Below, in pieces: positions 23,094 to 31,304 of a stretch of 64,000 nucleotides of DNA. The first letter of the stretch is position 1; every line of letters starts with the position of its first letter. The position numbers were made by a program, and so were the translations under genes. The stretch lies in contig NC_017219.1 of the NCBI RefSeq assembly GCF_000269965.1, positions 2,542,001 to 2,606,000 on the forward strand. Reading direction: 5' to 3'. This stretch comes from Bifidobacterium longum subsp. infantis ATCC 15697 = JCM 1222 = DSM 20088 (GTDB lineage: Bacteria > Actinomycetota > Actinomycetes > Actinomycetales > Bifidobacteriaceae). The notes below the pieces were generated by a model, which had not been told where the DNA came from, did no database searches, and saw only the letters and a program-made list of their open reading frames with translations.

Positions 23094-24523
23094 TCGGCCA
23101 GATTCAAGCTGGCCGCCACCCGATTGGACGCGAACGCGCCGATGGAGACCAGCGCATAGCACAGCACAAGCCCGCCGAAGAAGCTGGCCAGCGTGGCCGG
23201 TTCGGTCATCGAAGCGGCGAACAGAGGGGCCATAAGCAGCATGGAACAGCCGCCGGCCACGATCACCACGATGTTGAGCGGGGTGAGTACCTCGATGAAT
23301 CGCGCACGGTTCAAGGTCTTGACATCAGTGCCTTCCAGCACCAGCATGCGGTATTCGCCGGCTTGATCGTAGACGCTGCCAGCCTGCATCACGCCGGAAC
23401 TGACCGCCGCAAGCACTGCGGCGAATACGAGGGTCAGGATGCCGCCCGTGCCGATATCGCGAATGAACACGGTGGATGGATCATTGGGGTCGCCCACCAC
23501 AGCGGCCGAGCCAAGGAAGCCACAGATTGACGTGATGCCGGCGATGAACACGGCCAACGCAATACCGGACACATTGCGCCACGCACGCTTCGGATTGTCG
23601 AGAATCCTGCGCATGGCAATCATCGTGGCCGCATCCTTGGGCCGCTTGGCCTTGGCTTTGGCGCGAGCGGTGACCACCCAGGAGCCCACGAGGTTCACCA
23701 GCGCGAAGCACAGCAGCATGAAGCCGATGATCACGCCGTACATCACTACTTCACCGGCCTGAGCCAGCACCATCGGATTCTTGAACAGAAGAACGGCAAT
23801 CACCATGATGACGGCGAACACCACCACACGCCAGCCGGACGGCAGCGTAGTCGCAACGCGTGAAGTGACGCCGAGTGGCGTGATGGCCACGCGCCGAAGC
23901 GTGACCAGCGAAGAGATCAGCGCCAACACGGTCACGCCAACAAGCGTAATGATCAAGGCAATCGGCCCCACCCACAGTTGCTCGAACGTAAACGTCTGAT
24001 TCTGGAAATGCAGCAACATGATTAGGGGGATCAACACGCAGTACCCCGCGATGCCAATCAGCGCCCCCACCAAGGCCTGCCCAGCCGCATCAAGCGCCGT
24101 AAGGCGAATAACTTGCCCCGTGGTCGCGCCTGCCAAGCGCAGGGATGCGAGCCGAGCGTCACGACGGGACGCAGCCAATCGCGCGGCGGAACCGGCAAGC
24201 GCCACGAACGGCACAATCAGCAGCAGGCAGGCAAAGAACGCCAGCACGACATATGCCGTGGCGTATTGATCCAGGCTGTGGGGATTGGCGATACGCTGCT
24301 TCCAGATTTCCGCTGTTCCGGGTTTGCAAGCGTCGAGATTGATTGCGCATCCAATGGTGTGGTCGGCGGAGGCGCGCCACATGAACCCATGCACGCCGCC
24401 CAAAACGGTGAGAAAGATAGTGGTGGCTGCGGCAAAAGCAATGATGGCCAACACCGAAGTATGACCCGCACTGCCACGCGAGCCGGGGCGATGGAACAAT
24501 CGCCACAATGCGAAAGTGCTCAT
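23075..24523 (-). CDS. ABC transporter permease (FtsX-like)
   Basis: An inner-membrane permease with FtsX/MacB-type domains. From the ATG at 24523 it has 482 residues. A first span lies at about 20-40, a large loop at 45-95, a cluster of spans at 95-260, then a second FtsX block at 350-470. The start overlaps the ATPase stop by 4 bases (ATGA); the 99-residue upstream extension is the ATPase gene read in another frame. Such MacB-like pairs export peptides, antibiotics or lipids. The substrate is unknown. A deleted relic lies at 16446-16535. Confidence 0.85.
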   Translation of the reverse strand: MSTFALWRLFHRPGSRGSAGHTSVLAIIAFAAATTIFLTVLGGVHGFMWRASADHTIGCAINLDACKPGTAEIWKQRIANPHSLDQYATAYVVLAFFACLLLIVPFVALAGSAARLAASRRDARLASLRLAGATTGQVIRLTALDAAGQALVGALIGIAGYCVLIPLIMLLHFQNQTFTFEQLWVGPIALIITLVGVTVLALISSLVTLRRVAITPLGVTSRVATTLPSGWRVVVFAVIMVIAVLLFKNPMVLAQAGEVVMYGVIIGFMLLCFALVNLVGSWVVTARAKAKAKRPKDAATMIAMRRILDNPKRAWRNVSGIALAVFIAGITSICGFLGSAAVVGDPNDPSTVFIRDIGTGGILTLVFAAVLAAVSSGVMQAGSVYDQAGEYRMLVLEGTDVKTLNRARFIEVLTPLNIVVIVAGGCSMLLMAPLFAASMTEPATLASFFGGLVLCYALVSIGAFASNRVAASLNLADYRADD

Positions 24524-25470
24524 CGTACGCCTCCCAGCTGGCCGTCCTGCATGGTCACGGTGCGCGAGCAGAACGAAGCGACGTTGGGGTCGTGGGTGAC
24601 GACGACCACGGCGGAACCGTTGTCCCGCGCGGCGGCCATGAGGATGCCCATGACCTCGCGGCCGGTGGCCTGATCGAGGGCACCGGTCGGTTCGTCGGCG
24701 AAGACCACGGCAGGTTTGACGGCGAGCGCACGGGCGATGGCGATGCGCTGCATCTGTCCGCCGCTCATCTCCCCCGGCCGGTGCGTGGCGAGCGCGCGCA
24801 ATCCCATGCGTTCCAGCCACAGGATCGCCGTGTCGGTGGCGGTGCGGTAGGGCATGCCGTCAAGCATCATCGGCAGGGCGATGTTTTCGACCGCCGGCAG
24901 TTCGGGCAGCAGCTGGCCGGATTGGAAGACGAAGCCGAAGGCGTTGCGGCGCAGTTTGGTGCGCTCGGCGTCGCTCATGCGGCTCAGGTCGGCACCACGG
25001 AAGATGACGGTGCCGGCGGTCGGCTTAATGATGCCGGCGAGCGCGTGCAGCAAAGTGGATTTGCCGGAGCCGGACGGGCCCATCACTGCAACCGTCTCGC
25101 CCTCGCCCAGCACAAAGTTCACGTGGTTCAAGGCAAGCGTGTGCATGGTGGGCATGACGAAGCCCGGTTGGATGGGCTGATTCGGTTGCCCAGCACCGGG
25201 TATTCCTGCGGTGCCTTGGGCGGCGGGGTTTGCGGGAGCCGGTGCGTAGCCGGCACCTGCGCCGGCGGGAACCACACCGGTGACGCCGTGCCCGGCTTGC
25301 GCGCGGGCCATGCTGGCGGTGTAGTCCATGACCAGGTCGTGGGCCTCGATGACCGGGGACCACTGCTGGGTGTGCGATGCCGGCTGCTGGAACTGTTGGG
25401 GTTGCTGAGGCTGAGCCGCCGGTCCCGGCGCCGGCTGAGTCTGCTGCAATTGCGATGCTGCTGTATTCAT
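24520..25470 (-). CDS. ABC transporter ATP-binding protein (MacB/LolD type)
   Basis: The 316-residue ATPase partners the permease at 23075-24523. A Gln/Pro/Ala-rich N-terminal stretch of about 55 residues precedes the nucleotide-binding domain. Walker A is GPSGSGKST, the signature is MSGGQMQRIAIARAL, Walker B is PAVVFADEPTGALD, and the switch His is VVVTHDP. An insertion of about 45 Gly/Ala/Pro residues interrupts the region before VNFVLGEGE, unusual for this family. The ATG at 25470 lacks a clear strong ribosome site, so the low-complexity N-terminus may be shorter. Confidence 0.87.
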   Translation of the reverse strand: MNTAASQLQQTQPAPGPAAQPQQPQQFQQPASHTQQWSPVIEAHDLVMDYTASMARAQAGHGVTGVVPAGAGAGYAPAPANPAAQGTAGIPGAGQPNQPIQPGFVMPTMHTLALNHVNFVLGEGETVAVMGPSGSGKSTLLHALAGIIKPTAGTVIFRGADLSRMSDAERTKLRRNAFGFVFQSGQLLPELPAVENIALPMMLDGMPYRTATDTAILWLERMGLRALATHRPGEMSGGQMQRIAIARALAVKPAVVFADEPTGALDQATGREVMGILMAAARDNGSAVVVVTHDPNVASFCSRTVTMQDGQLGGVR

Positions 25471-25826
25471 ACTCCCGAGCGTACGGAGCGAACGCCCAGC
25501 CGACCATCGGGCTGCGGTATGAACCTTTCTGGATTACCGGCCCGCTCCTCATCCGCAAGGATTAGAGATACGCAGTCGACGCGACAATACATATATCAGA
25601 TGTTCATTGCTCGAGAAGACGAGGAACAGTGGAAGACCGGTTCGGAAGCTGGAACCACATAGGCCGGTTCGGCTGGATATGCGAATCGCACGCACGGTAT
25701 GTTCAGGGAACCAGCGCGCTGCGCGCCTGTACATCGAACAGACCAAGCAAAGGAGCCCACATGGCCATCGCAATCGACATCCCGCACACACCAATCGTGT
25801 CCGTACAAAAGTCGTACAACAGGAGT
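25471..25826. other. Gap without a supported gene
   Basis: Upstream region of the ABC ATPase (minus strand) running to the broken antitoxin. Short open frames in all six phases lack ribosome sites and recognisable motifs. I see no RNA gene here. Confidence 0.4.
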
Positions 25827-26096
25827 ATGACTACAGAGAATAACAAGAACAGTCGTTTTGAAATGAGACTCACCTAAGAGCAACGTTCCAGAATCGACCA
25901 AGCGGCCGAGTCCAAAGGCATGACTTCGTTGCAATGGGCATTATCGAATCTGCTCGCCGCCGCAGATCGGGACATCCATGAAGTTCATATCATTCGGCTC
26001 AACAGTAAAGCGTGGAATGATTTCACCGCAGCATTAAACGAACCTATGGGCCTACGTCTGAATGAATTGTTGGAGCGTGATCCCATATGGACGTGA
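25827..26096 (+). pseudogene. Broken DUF1778 (TacA-like) antitoxin
   Basis: An ATG at 25827 with AGGAG 2 bases upstream opens MTTENNKNSRFEMRLT, then TAA at 25875-25877. The same frame continues EQRSRIDQAAESKGMTSLQ to LNELLERDPIWT and a TGA at 26094. Joined, this is a ribbon-helix-helix DUF1778 antitoxin with its usual RLTxEQRxxIDxAA core and a toxin-binding C-terminal tail. A single stop codon interrupts it at codon 17. Restart at a later in-frame start would remove the DNA-binding part. Confidence 0.8.
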
Positions 26097-26419
26097 CCAA
26101 CTTCACTGAGCCTCGGCACCTGACTGCGAGAGGATATTTCTGGTTTCGACTGCGGCCTGCCATTGGCCAATGATTGGCTGGTTTCCACACACTAAGTGCA
26201 TACAGCATTGAGCATTCGGAAGCTCCCGGTTGGCCGAACCCCATTCCCGTAATTTTGCTAGGCATGATGGGCGTGGATATCAGATTTCAAACCATGCACG
26301 TCGACAGTCAGTTACTCCGAGATGCGGTATTTCATTCTCTGAACGATATGATTTTCGGCATATCCCTGAATCATCTAGAATGTTTACTCCGCTCAATGTC
26401 CACAATCACCAATGATTAA
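26087..26419 (+). pseudogene. Broken GNAT toxin (TacT-like)
   Basis: An ATG overlapping the antitoxin's end opens MDVTNFTEPRHLTA. After a one-base shift near 26127 the frame reads EDISGFDCGLPLANDWLVSTH, like the start of GNAT-type toxins. It then meets a TAA, and about 65 residues of the acetyltransferase are missing. A further frame from 26174 (HTLSAYSIEHSEAPGWPN, then PIPVILLGMMGVDIRFQ and LLRDAVFHSLND) matches the acetyl-CoA-binding part of such toxins. Frameshift, stop and deletion make it inactive. Confidence 0.75.
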
Positions 26420-26730
26420 TGGCTGGAGACCGCTATTTGACGCCGACCATTGTCTGAATCGCATTCAGACACAACACTCCTCATTGCGCGCAGACCAGCG
26501 AGTTCCGCCGAGTCGGCGATGTGTCTCTTCGGCGGTTGATTTAGGATTTTCCGCATGCGACAGCTGACCACACCGCTAAAAATGCCATTTTCGCACTGAC
26601 TTGGGGCGGAGGTCGTGGCGAAACGCACGGGGGAACGTGTGTCATCCGATATGGTCATGCCCGCCAGACATTGAAGCGTCCTGTCTATGCGCGGTTGATG
26701 TCCCGGTGGCGGGGTCAATCGATCGACATA
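26420..26730. other. Gap without a supported gene
   Basis: It holds a 21-base palindrome TGTCTGAAT-CGC-ATTCAGACA at 26451-26471 and a CCGCCGA/TTCGGCGG pair near 26505-26545. The minus-strand open frame 26416-26913 has no family features and overlaps the repeat cluster, so I do not call it a gene. Confidence 0.4.
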
Positions 26731-26960
26731 CGAACCGGGACAGATTCGGCTGTCCCGGTTCGGGATTTCGGCCTCTTTTGGCGAACCGGGACAGGCCCTT
26801 CCATGAACACCCGATATATGCAAATCCAAAACCCCGGAATTCCGCCATTCCCCGACGGCGACCATCGCACGATAGGGCGTCAGGTGAATGAGATTCTGTC
26901 CCGGTTGTCCCAAAAGAGACGAAATGACGAACCGGGACAGCAGAATCCGTCCCGGTCCAC
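26731..26960. repeat. Cluster of inverted CCGGGACAG repeats
   Basis: The 13-base unit CGAACCGGGACAG occurs at 26731, 26782 and 26928. Its complement CTGTCCCGGTT occurs near 26750 and 26896, with a partial copy near 26947. The copies pair into hairpins: 26731 with 26750, and 26896 with 26928, where the arms extend to GATTCTG/CAGAATC. The 26767-26794 and 26893-26920 stretches are also imperfect complements (CTCTTTTGG with CCAAAAGAG). It resembles a small non-coding mobile or REP-type element. Confidence 0.6.
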
Positions 26961-27023
26961 ACGCGGTTCACACGGCATTACCCAAGTAAACTCATCGGCA
27001 AAACATTGGCCCAGCCAACACCA

Positions 27024-28478
27024 CTACCGATGTCCAGCACAGGCCAGCTCGTCCAGGCGGGCGGCGAAGCGGGGCCAGTCGGTCTTCATGGCGGTGAGGA
27101 GCTTGCGGTTGGGCACGTCGTCAATCGGGACCCAGCAGATTTCCATGCTTTCGTCGTCGTTTGCCTTGGGCTCGACGGTGTGGCCGGGCTTTTCGAAGGC
27201 AAACACGGTGGTGTAGGCCCACGGGCCGTGGTCCTCGCAGTAGGAGCCGACCACCTCGATGTCTTCGGGAGTGATGTTGGCTTCCTCATAGCTTTCGCGC
27301 AGCGCGCCCTCGATGGGCGATTCGCCGTCCGCAGTGGCACCGCCGGGGATACCCCACGTGCCGCCTTCGGCGCTCCACGCGGCGCGATGTTGCATGACCA
27401 CGTGGGTCACCTTGCCACTCACCGGGTCGCGGCGAGCCAGCAGGATACCGGAAGCACCGTTGGCGCCCCAATGCTTGCGGCCGCAGGCGCAGTCCACCCA
27501 GCCATCGCCGGGCTGGTGTACGTTTTCGACCGGCGGCAGAATGCCAGCGTGCTGGTTGCCCGATGCCTTGCTTTCCGGTTCCAGTTCACCACGGCCGACA
27601 TTCCACAGGTCGGTCCACGTGATGCCCAGTTCGCCGGCCAGATGCCGGGCCAACGGCAGGCTGAGGCCGATGATGCCGTGCGGATCGCCCTCAATGCTGT
27701 CGATGAACGCACCACCGAAGCCTTCCAGCGTGAACGATCCGGCGACTTCCAGCGGCTCGCCAGTGGCAATGTACCGTTCGATGTCGGCATCGGTGAATTC
27801 GCCGAAATGGACTTTGGCGTGGCTTGCGCCGCGCACGGTACGTCCGGTCGCGAAATCGATCAGGCAGTGGCCGGTCCACAGTTCGCCGGTCGCGCCGCTC
27901 ATGCGCTTCAGTCGTTCTCGGGCCACGGCTTCGCTGTGCGGCTTGCCGTAGCATTCGCCGTCCAAGAGGAACATCGAATCACAGCCGAGAATCAGCGGGC
28001 CGACTGTCGCCTCGGTCAGTCCCGGCTGTCCGGCAATAGCGGTGGCGATGGGTTCGGTGACGGTCGGCATATCGATGCCGGAGAAGTCGCGCGTGGTGGC
28101 GATTTCCGCCTTGGAATAGTCAATAGGCTTGCCGGCGGCGGCTTCACGCAGGTCTTCGCCGGCAGCTTCGCGTTCCGAATCCTTGATCTCCTTGGCCTTG
28201 AGCGGGTAGGCGATCACGCGGTCACCGGTCGCGGCGGCGGCAGTATCGGCCACATCACGATACGCACGATGAACGGCCTCGGCCTTGGCCACGGCCAGAA
28301 TCATCACGCGCTGCTTGATGCTCAGATCGTCGACGGTGACGCCTTCTTCACGGGCGGCCGCTTCCAGCGCAGCAGGCTCATCCACGTGCGAGACGCGAAT
28401 TGTGGGGCAGATACCCGCCGAATACAGCACGTCACGGCGAGGCTTGGACTTGGAAGCAAGAATTAGCGGAATGGACAT
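27024..28478 (-). CDS. maf: Maf-type nucleotide pyrophosphatase fused to NUDIX hydrolase
   Basis: The N-terminal part is Maf-like: LASKSKPRRDVLYSAGI at residues 6-22 and the acidic motif GCDSMFLLDGECYGKP near 168-183. Maf proteins hydrolyse non-canonical nucleoside triphosphates. The C-terminal third is a NUDIX domain with box GATADGESPIEGALRESYEE, then AN where the consensus has XG. The 484-residue length is more than twice a lone Maf (about 200). An insertion of roughly 90 residues separates the two Maf motifs. Both domains act on nucleotide diphosphate bonds, suggesting a two-activity house-cleaning enzyme. It lies downstream of thrB across a nested inverted repeat. Confidence 0.85.
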   Translation of the reverse strand: MSIPLILASKSKPRRDVLYSAGICPTIRVSHVDEPAALEAAAREEGVTVDDLSIKQRVMILAVAKAEAVHRAYRDVADTAAAATGDRVIAYPLKAKEIKDSEREAAGEDLREAAAGKPIDYSKAEIATTRDFSGIDMPTVTEPIATAIAGQPGLTEATVGPLILGCDSMFLLDGECYGKPHSEAVARERLKRMSGATGELWTGHCLIDFATGRTVRGASHAKVHFGEFTDADIERYIATGEPLEVAGSFTLEGFGGAFIDSIEGDPHGIIGLSLPLARHLAGELGITWTDLWNVGRGELEPESKASGNQHAGILPPVENVHQPGDGWVDCACGRKHWGANGASGILLARRDPVSGKVTHVVMQHRAAWSAEGGTWGIPGGATADGESPIEGALRESYEEANITPEDIEVVGSYCEDHGPWAYTTVFAFEKPGHTVEPKANDDESMEICWVPIDDVPNRKLLTAMKTDWPRFAARLDELACAGHR

Positions 28479-28493
28479 GACTTAATTCCTTAT

Positions 28494-28602
28494 GCTCCCG
28501 CTGGCGGGAGCTGTCGAACGAAGTGAGACTGAGGGTGGTCTCTGCCGGTATGGCGGACCACCCTCAGACCGCCTGCGGCGGCCAGCTCCCGCCAGCGGGA
28601 GC
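28494..28602. repeat. Nested inverted repeat between thrB and maf
   Basis: The outer arms, GCTCCCGCTGGCGGGAGCT at 28494-28512 and its exact complement at 28584-28602, are 19 bases. Inside, CTGAGGGTGGTC (about 28529-28540) pairs with GACCACCCTCAG (28556-28567). Each outer arm is itself partly palindromic. It fills the whole gap and probably acts as a terminator or mRNA-stabilising stem. The AGTGAGACTGAGGG stretch recurs at other intergenic repeats in this window. Confidence 0.75.
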
Positions 28603-28614
28603 CTTCTCCTCGAC

Positions 28615-29727
28615 TTAGCGACGCTCGATTTCGACGCCGGCGGTGTTGATGGGCAGGTGAAGCACACGCCAATGGCCGGAAGCAAGCTGCTCCGATGCGA
28701 TCTGGTCGATGGCTTCGCGGGCGTTGCCGTAATGCAGCACGAGCACGCAGGGGCCGGCACCGGAGACTGCGGCGGCATAGCCCTTGGAGCGGAAGAGCGC
28801 AATGAGCTCGGTGGACGGCGGCATCAGGGCACCGCGATACGGCTGGTGCAGTTTGTCCTGCGTGGCGGTGAACAGTAGCGCGTTGGACTGGGCCTGGGCG
28901 GCCGCAAGCTCGTCGGCGAATGCCGATTCACGGGTTCCGTCAGCGCAAGCGCACGTATCGGTATCCTGAGCCGGGGCAGCGGCGACGCCGGACTTGCCCT
29001 GCTGGGCGGCCTGGGCCAGCACCACGGGATTCATCGCAGCGGGCAGCAGACCCACGCGAGACACGTTGTAGACGGCGTCCTTGTATGGCAGTTCCCTAGG
29101 CAGCGCCTGACGGGCCTTCTCAGTGGACAGCTCATAGTCGGGCACGAACACGGCGGCGGTGATGGACGGGTCCACCGGGTAGTTGACGGCGTGGAATCCG
29201 CCGTGCAGCGGTTCACCACCAGGAACGGCGACCGAGCCGACGCCTTCCGCGGTTTCGAAGTCCCAAGAGACGGTCAGGCCACCGAACACAGCCGGGGCCA
29301 CATTGTCCGGGTGTCCTTCAATCTGGGCGGCCATATCGAAGATGGCCGGACGGTTGAGGTCACCGGTCTGGGCGAAGGCCGCGGCGGCGGCGATGCCGGC
29401 CACGATGGCCTCGGCGGAAGAGCCCATGCCACGAGCCTGAGGGATGTTGTTGGTCACTTCCAGCGTGAAGCCGAGTCGGCCGAGGCCGAACGTGGCACAG
29501 GCACGGCGGAAGGTGGAGACCACGAGATGGGTTTCGTCGCGTGGGAGGGTGTCGGCGCCCTCGCCGTGGATGATCACGTGGGCAATGCCGTCGTTCGGGT
29601 CGTCGTTGAGCGTGAAAGTGAGCTCGTCATAGTAGTCGAGCGCCAGACCCACGGTATCGAAGCCGGAGCCGAGGTTGGCGGACGTGGCGGGCACGCGCAC
29701 GTGAACGCTATTGCAGATTGGATTCAT
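28615..29727 (-). CDS. thrB: Homoserine kinase
   Basis: A GHMP-family kinase phosphorylating L-homoserine on the way to threonine. VRVPATSANLGSGFDTVGLA (residues 10-29) and the ATP loop IPQARGMGSSAEAIVAGI near 94-111 are the GHMP motifs. GAGPCVLVLH near the end is motif 3. The 370 residues exceed the usual 310, because of an insertion near 250-285 rich in Ala, Asp and Cys. It follows hom with a 93-base gap containing a hairpin. Confidence 0.94.
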   Translation of the reverse strand: MNPICNSVHVRVPATSANLGSGFDTVGLALDYYDELTFTLNDDPNDGIAHVIIHGEGADTLPRDETHLVVSTFRRACATFGLGRLGFTLEVTNNIPQARGMGSSAEAIVAGIAAAAAFAQTGDLNRPAIFDMAAQIEGHPDNVAPAVFGGLTVSWDFETAEGVGSVAVPGGEPLHGGFHAVNYPVDPSITAAVFVPDYELSTEKARQALPRELPYKDAVYNVSRVGLLPAAMNPVVLAQAAQQGKSGVAAAPAQDTDTCACADGTRESAFADELAAAQAQSNALLFTATQDKLHQPYRGALMPPSTELIALFRSKGYAAAVSGAGPCVLVLHYGNAREAIDQIASEQLASGHWRVLHLPINTAGVEIERR

Positions 29728-29745
29728 GGTTGTTCCTTAAAAAGG

Positions 29746-29767
29746 AGCTCCCCTTGTCAGGGGAGCT
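29746..29767. terminator. Hairpin repeat between hom and thrB
   Basis: AGCTCCCCT-TGTC-AGGGGAGCT forms a 9-base perfect stem. A further CCTCATCAGAGGGAGC relic follows at 29791-29811. It is one of the GCTCCCC-family repeats and could attenuate read-through from hom into thrB. Confidence 0.6.
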
Positions 29768-29820
29768 TGGGTATTCAGCTTTCACCGTTCGACCGCCTCA
29801 TCAGAGGGAGCTTAGGTTTG

Positions 29821-31137
29821 TCAGTCCAGCACGCGCAGGATGGACGGGTCGCCGGTGACGAAGTCGAGCGCCTGCACGGCCTTGACGGTGTTGCGCAGGG
29901 TTTCCTCGTCGGTCAGGTGGGTCACGACGCGCAGCTGCTGGATCTCGCCGTCGTAGCCGGGGTCGGTCATGGTGGGCTTCAAGTCCTGGTTCACACCGTT
30001 GATGGAGACGCCGTTCTTGGCGAACTCGGCGGCGATGGCGGCCAGCACGCCCGGCTTGTCGTGAATCAGGAAGCGCACGGCGAATGCAGCCTTGGAGGCG
30101 GTAATCGGAGCCTTCGGCAAATTCTTGTACAGCGGGATGGCCGGGCCGGTGCAGCCGGCGGTGATGTGACGGGCTTCGGTCACCACGTCGCCCACAACGG
30201 CGGAGGCGGTCGGAGCGCCACCGGCACCACGTCCGTAGAACATGAGGTCGTCGGCGGCATCGGCCTTGACGAACACGGCGTTGAAGGAGCCGTGCACGGA
30301 GGCCAGCGGGTGGTTCTCGTCGATCAGGGCCGGGTAGACTCGGGCGGAAACGCCAGCCTCGCCGTTCTCGACCACGGCGAGCAGCTTGATGACCTTGTGT
30401 TCGGCGGTAGCTGCGGCGATATCGTCGGCGGTGATCTTGGTGATGCCTTCAACGGACACGTCGTCGATGGTCACGGAGGTGTGGAAGCCGAGGGTGGCCA
30501 TGATGGCGGCCTTGTTGGCGGCATCGTAGCCTTCGATGTCGCCGGTCGGGTCGGCTTCGGCATAGCCTTTGGCCTGGGCGTCCCTCAGGACGTCATCGAA
30601 CTGGAGACCCTTGGTGGTCATCTCGTCGAGGATGTAGTTGGTGGTGCCGTTGACGATGCCGAGCATGCTGGTCACCCTGTCGCCGACCAGGGACTCGCGC
30701 AACGGCCGCAGGAACGGGATCGCGCCGCCCACGGCGGCTTCGAAGTAGATGTCGACGCCTTTGGCTTCAGCGGCGGCGTAGATCTCGGGACCGTATTTGG
30801 CCAGCAACGCCTTGTTGGCGGTGACCACGGAGGCACCGGATTCGATGGCGGCCAGCACGAATTCACGGGCCGCGGTGGTGCCTCCGATGAGTTCGATGAC
30901 GATGTCCGAGTTGGTGGCCACGCTCATGGTGTCGGTGGTGACAATGGACTGGTCGATCCATGGGAACGCCTCGGTGGCCTTCGGATGGCGGCATGCGACG
31001 CCGGTGAGTTCGATCGGACGGCCGATGCGAGCGGACAGTTCGTCCTTCTGCTCGACGATCAGACGCGCCGTCTGGGAGCCGACGGTGCCGGCACCGAGCA
31101 GGCCGACGCGGATCGGGGTTTCGTCGTTGCGAGCCAA
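29821..31137 (-). CDS. hom: Homoserine dehydrogenase
   Basis: Reduces aspartate semialdehyde to homoserine for threonine and methionine synthesis. The 438 residues show the Rossmann start VGLLGAGTVGSQTARLI and the substrate region GIVNGTTNYILDEMTTKG. The catalytic lysine lies in DIEGYDAANKAAIMA. A C-terminal ACT domain (about residues 355-438, IHDKPGVLAAIAAEFAKNGV) signals threonine feedback. The start is TTG at 31137, with GGAAGGA about 9 bases upstream and no better ATG. It lies between lysA and thrB. Confidence 0.94.
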   Translation of the reverse strand: MARNDETPIRVGLLGAGTVGSQTARLIVEQKDELSARIGRPIELTGVACRHPKATEAFPWIDQSIVTTDTMSVATNSDIVIELIGGTTAAREFVLAAIESGASVVTANKALLAKYGPEIYAAAEAKGVDIYFEAAVGGAIPFLRPLRESLVGDRVTSMLGIVNGTTNYILDEMTTKGLQFDDVLRDAQAKGYAEADPTGDIEGYDAANKAAIMATLGFHTSVTIDDVSVEGITKITADDIAAATAEHKVIKLLAVVENGEAGVSARVYPALIDENHPLASVHGSFNAVFVKADAADDLMFYGRGAGGAPTASAVVGDVVTEARHITAGCTGPAIPLYKNLPKAPITASKAAFAVRFLIHDKPGVLAAIAAEFAKNGVSINGVNQDLKPTMTDPGYDGEIQQLRVVTHLTDEETLRNTVKAVQALDFVTGDPSILRVLD

Positions 31138-31252
31138 TTCAGGGTCCTTCCAAAAAGTTTTCTATATCCCACCGCTATTTTACGGATTATTTCCGACAGC
31201 AGTTGGGAGATTCCAATTGCTTCGCTGCTCCCCTCGGCCACCTACGCCTGAC

Positions 31253-31275
31253 AGCTCCCCTCTTTGAGGGGAGCT
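31253..31275. repeat. Hairpin repeat between lysA and hom
   Basis: AGCTCCCCTC-TTT-GAGGGGAGCT is a 10-base perfect stem, followed by GCAGCGAGACTGAGGGGAG. A half copy (CTCCCCTC) lies at 31228-31235. It is the clearest example of the repeat family scattered through this window's intergenic gaps. Confidence 0.65.
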
Positions 31276-31304
31276 GGCTCGCGCAGCGAGACTGAGGGGA
31301 GTTC

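Noticed and set aside
26416..26913. A 165-codon minus-strand open frame
   Set aside because: It runs through palindromes and the CCGGGACAG repeat cluster, with no ribosome site or recognisable family. Best explained by repeat sequence.
26731..26960. CRISPR array
   Set aside because: The repeats alternate in orientation, are only 13 bases and have irregular spacing, and no cas gene is in the window.
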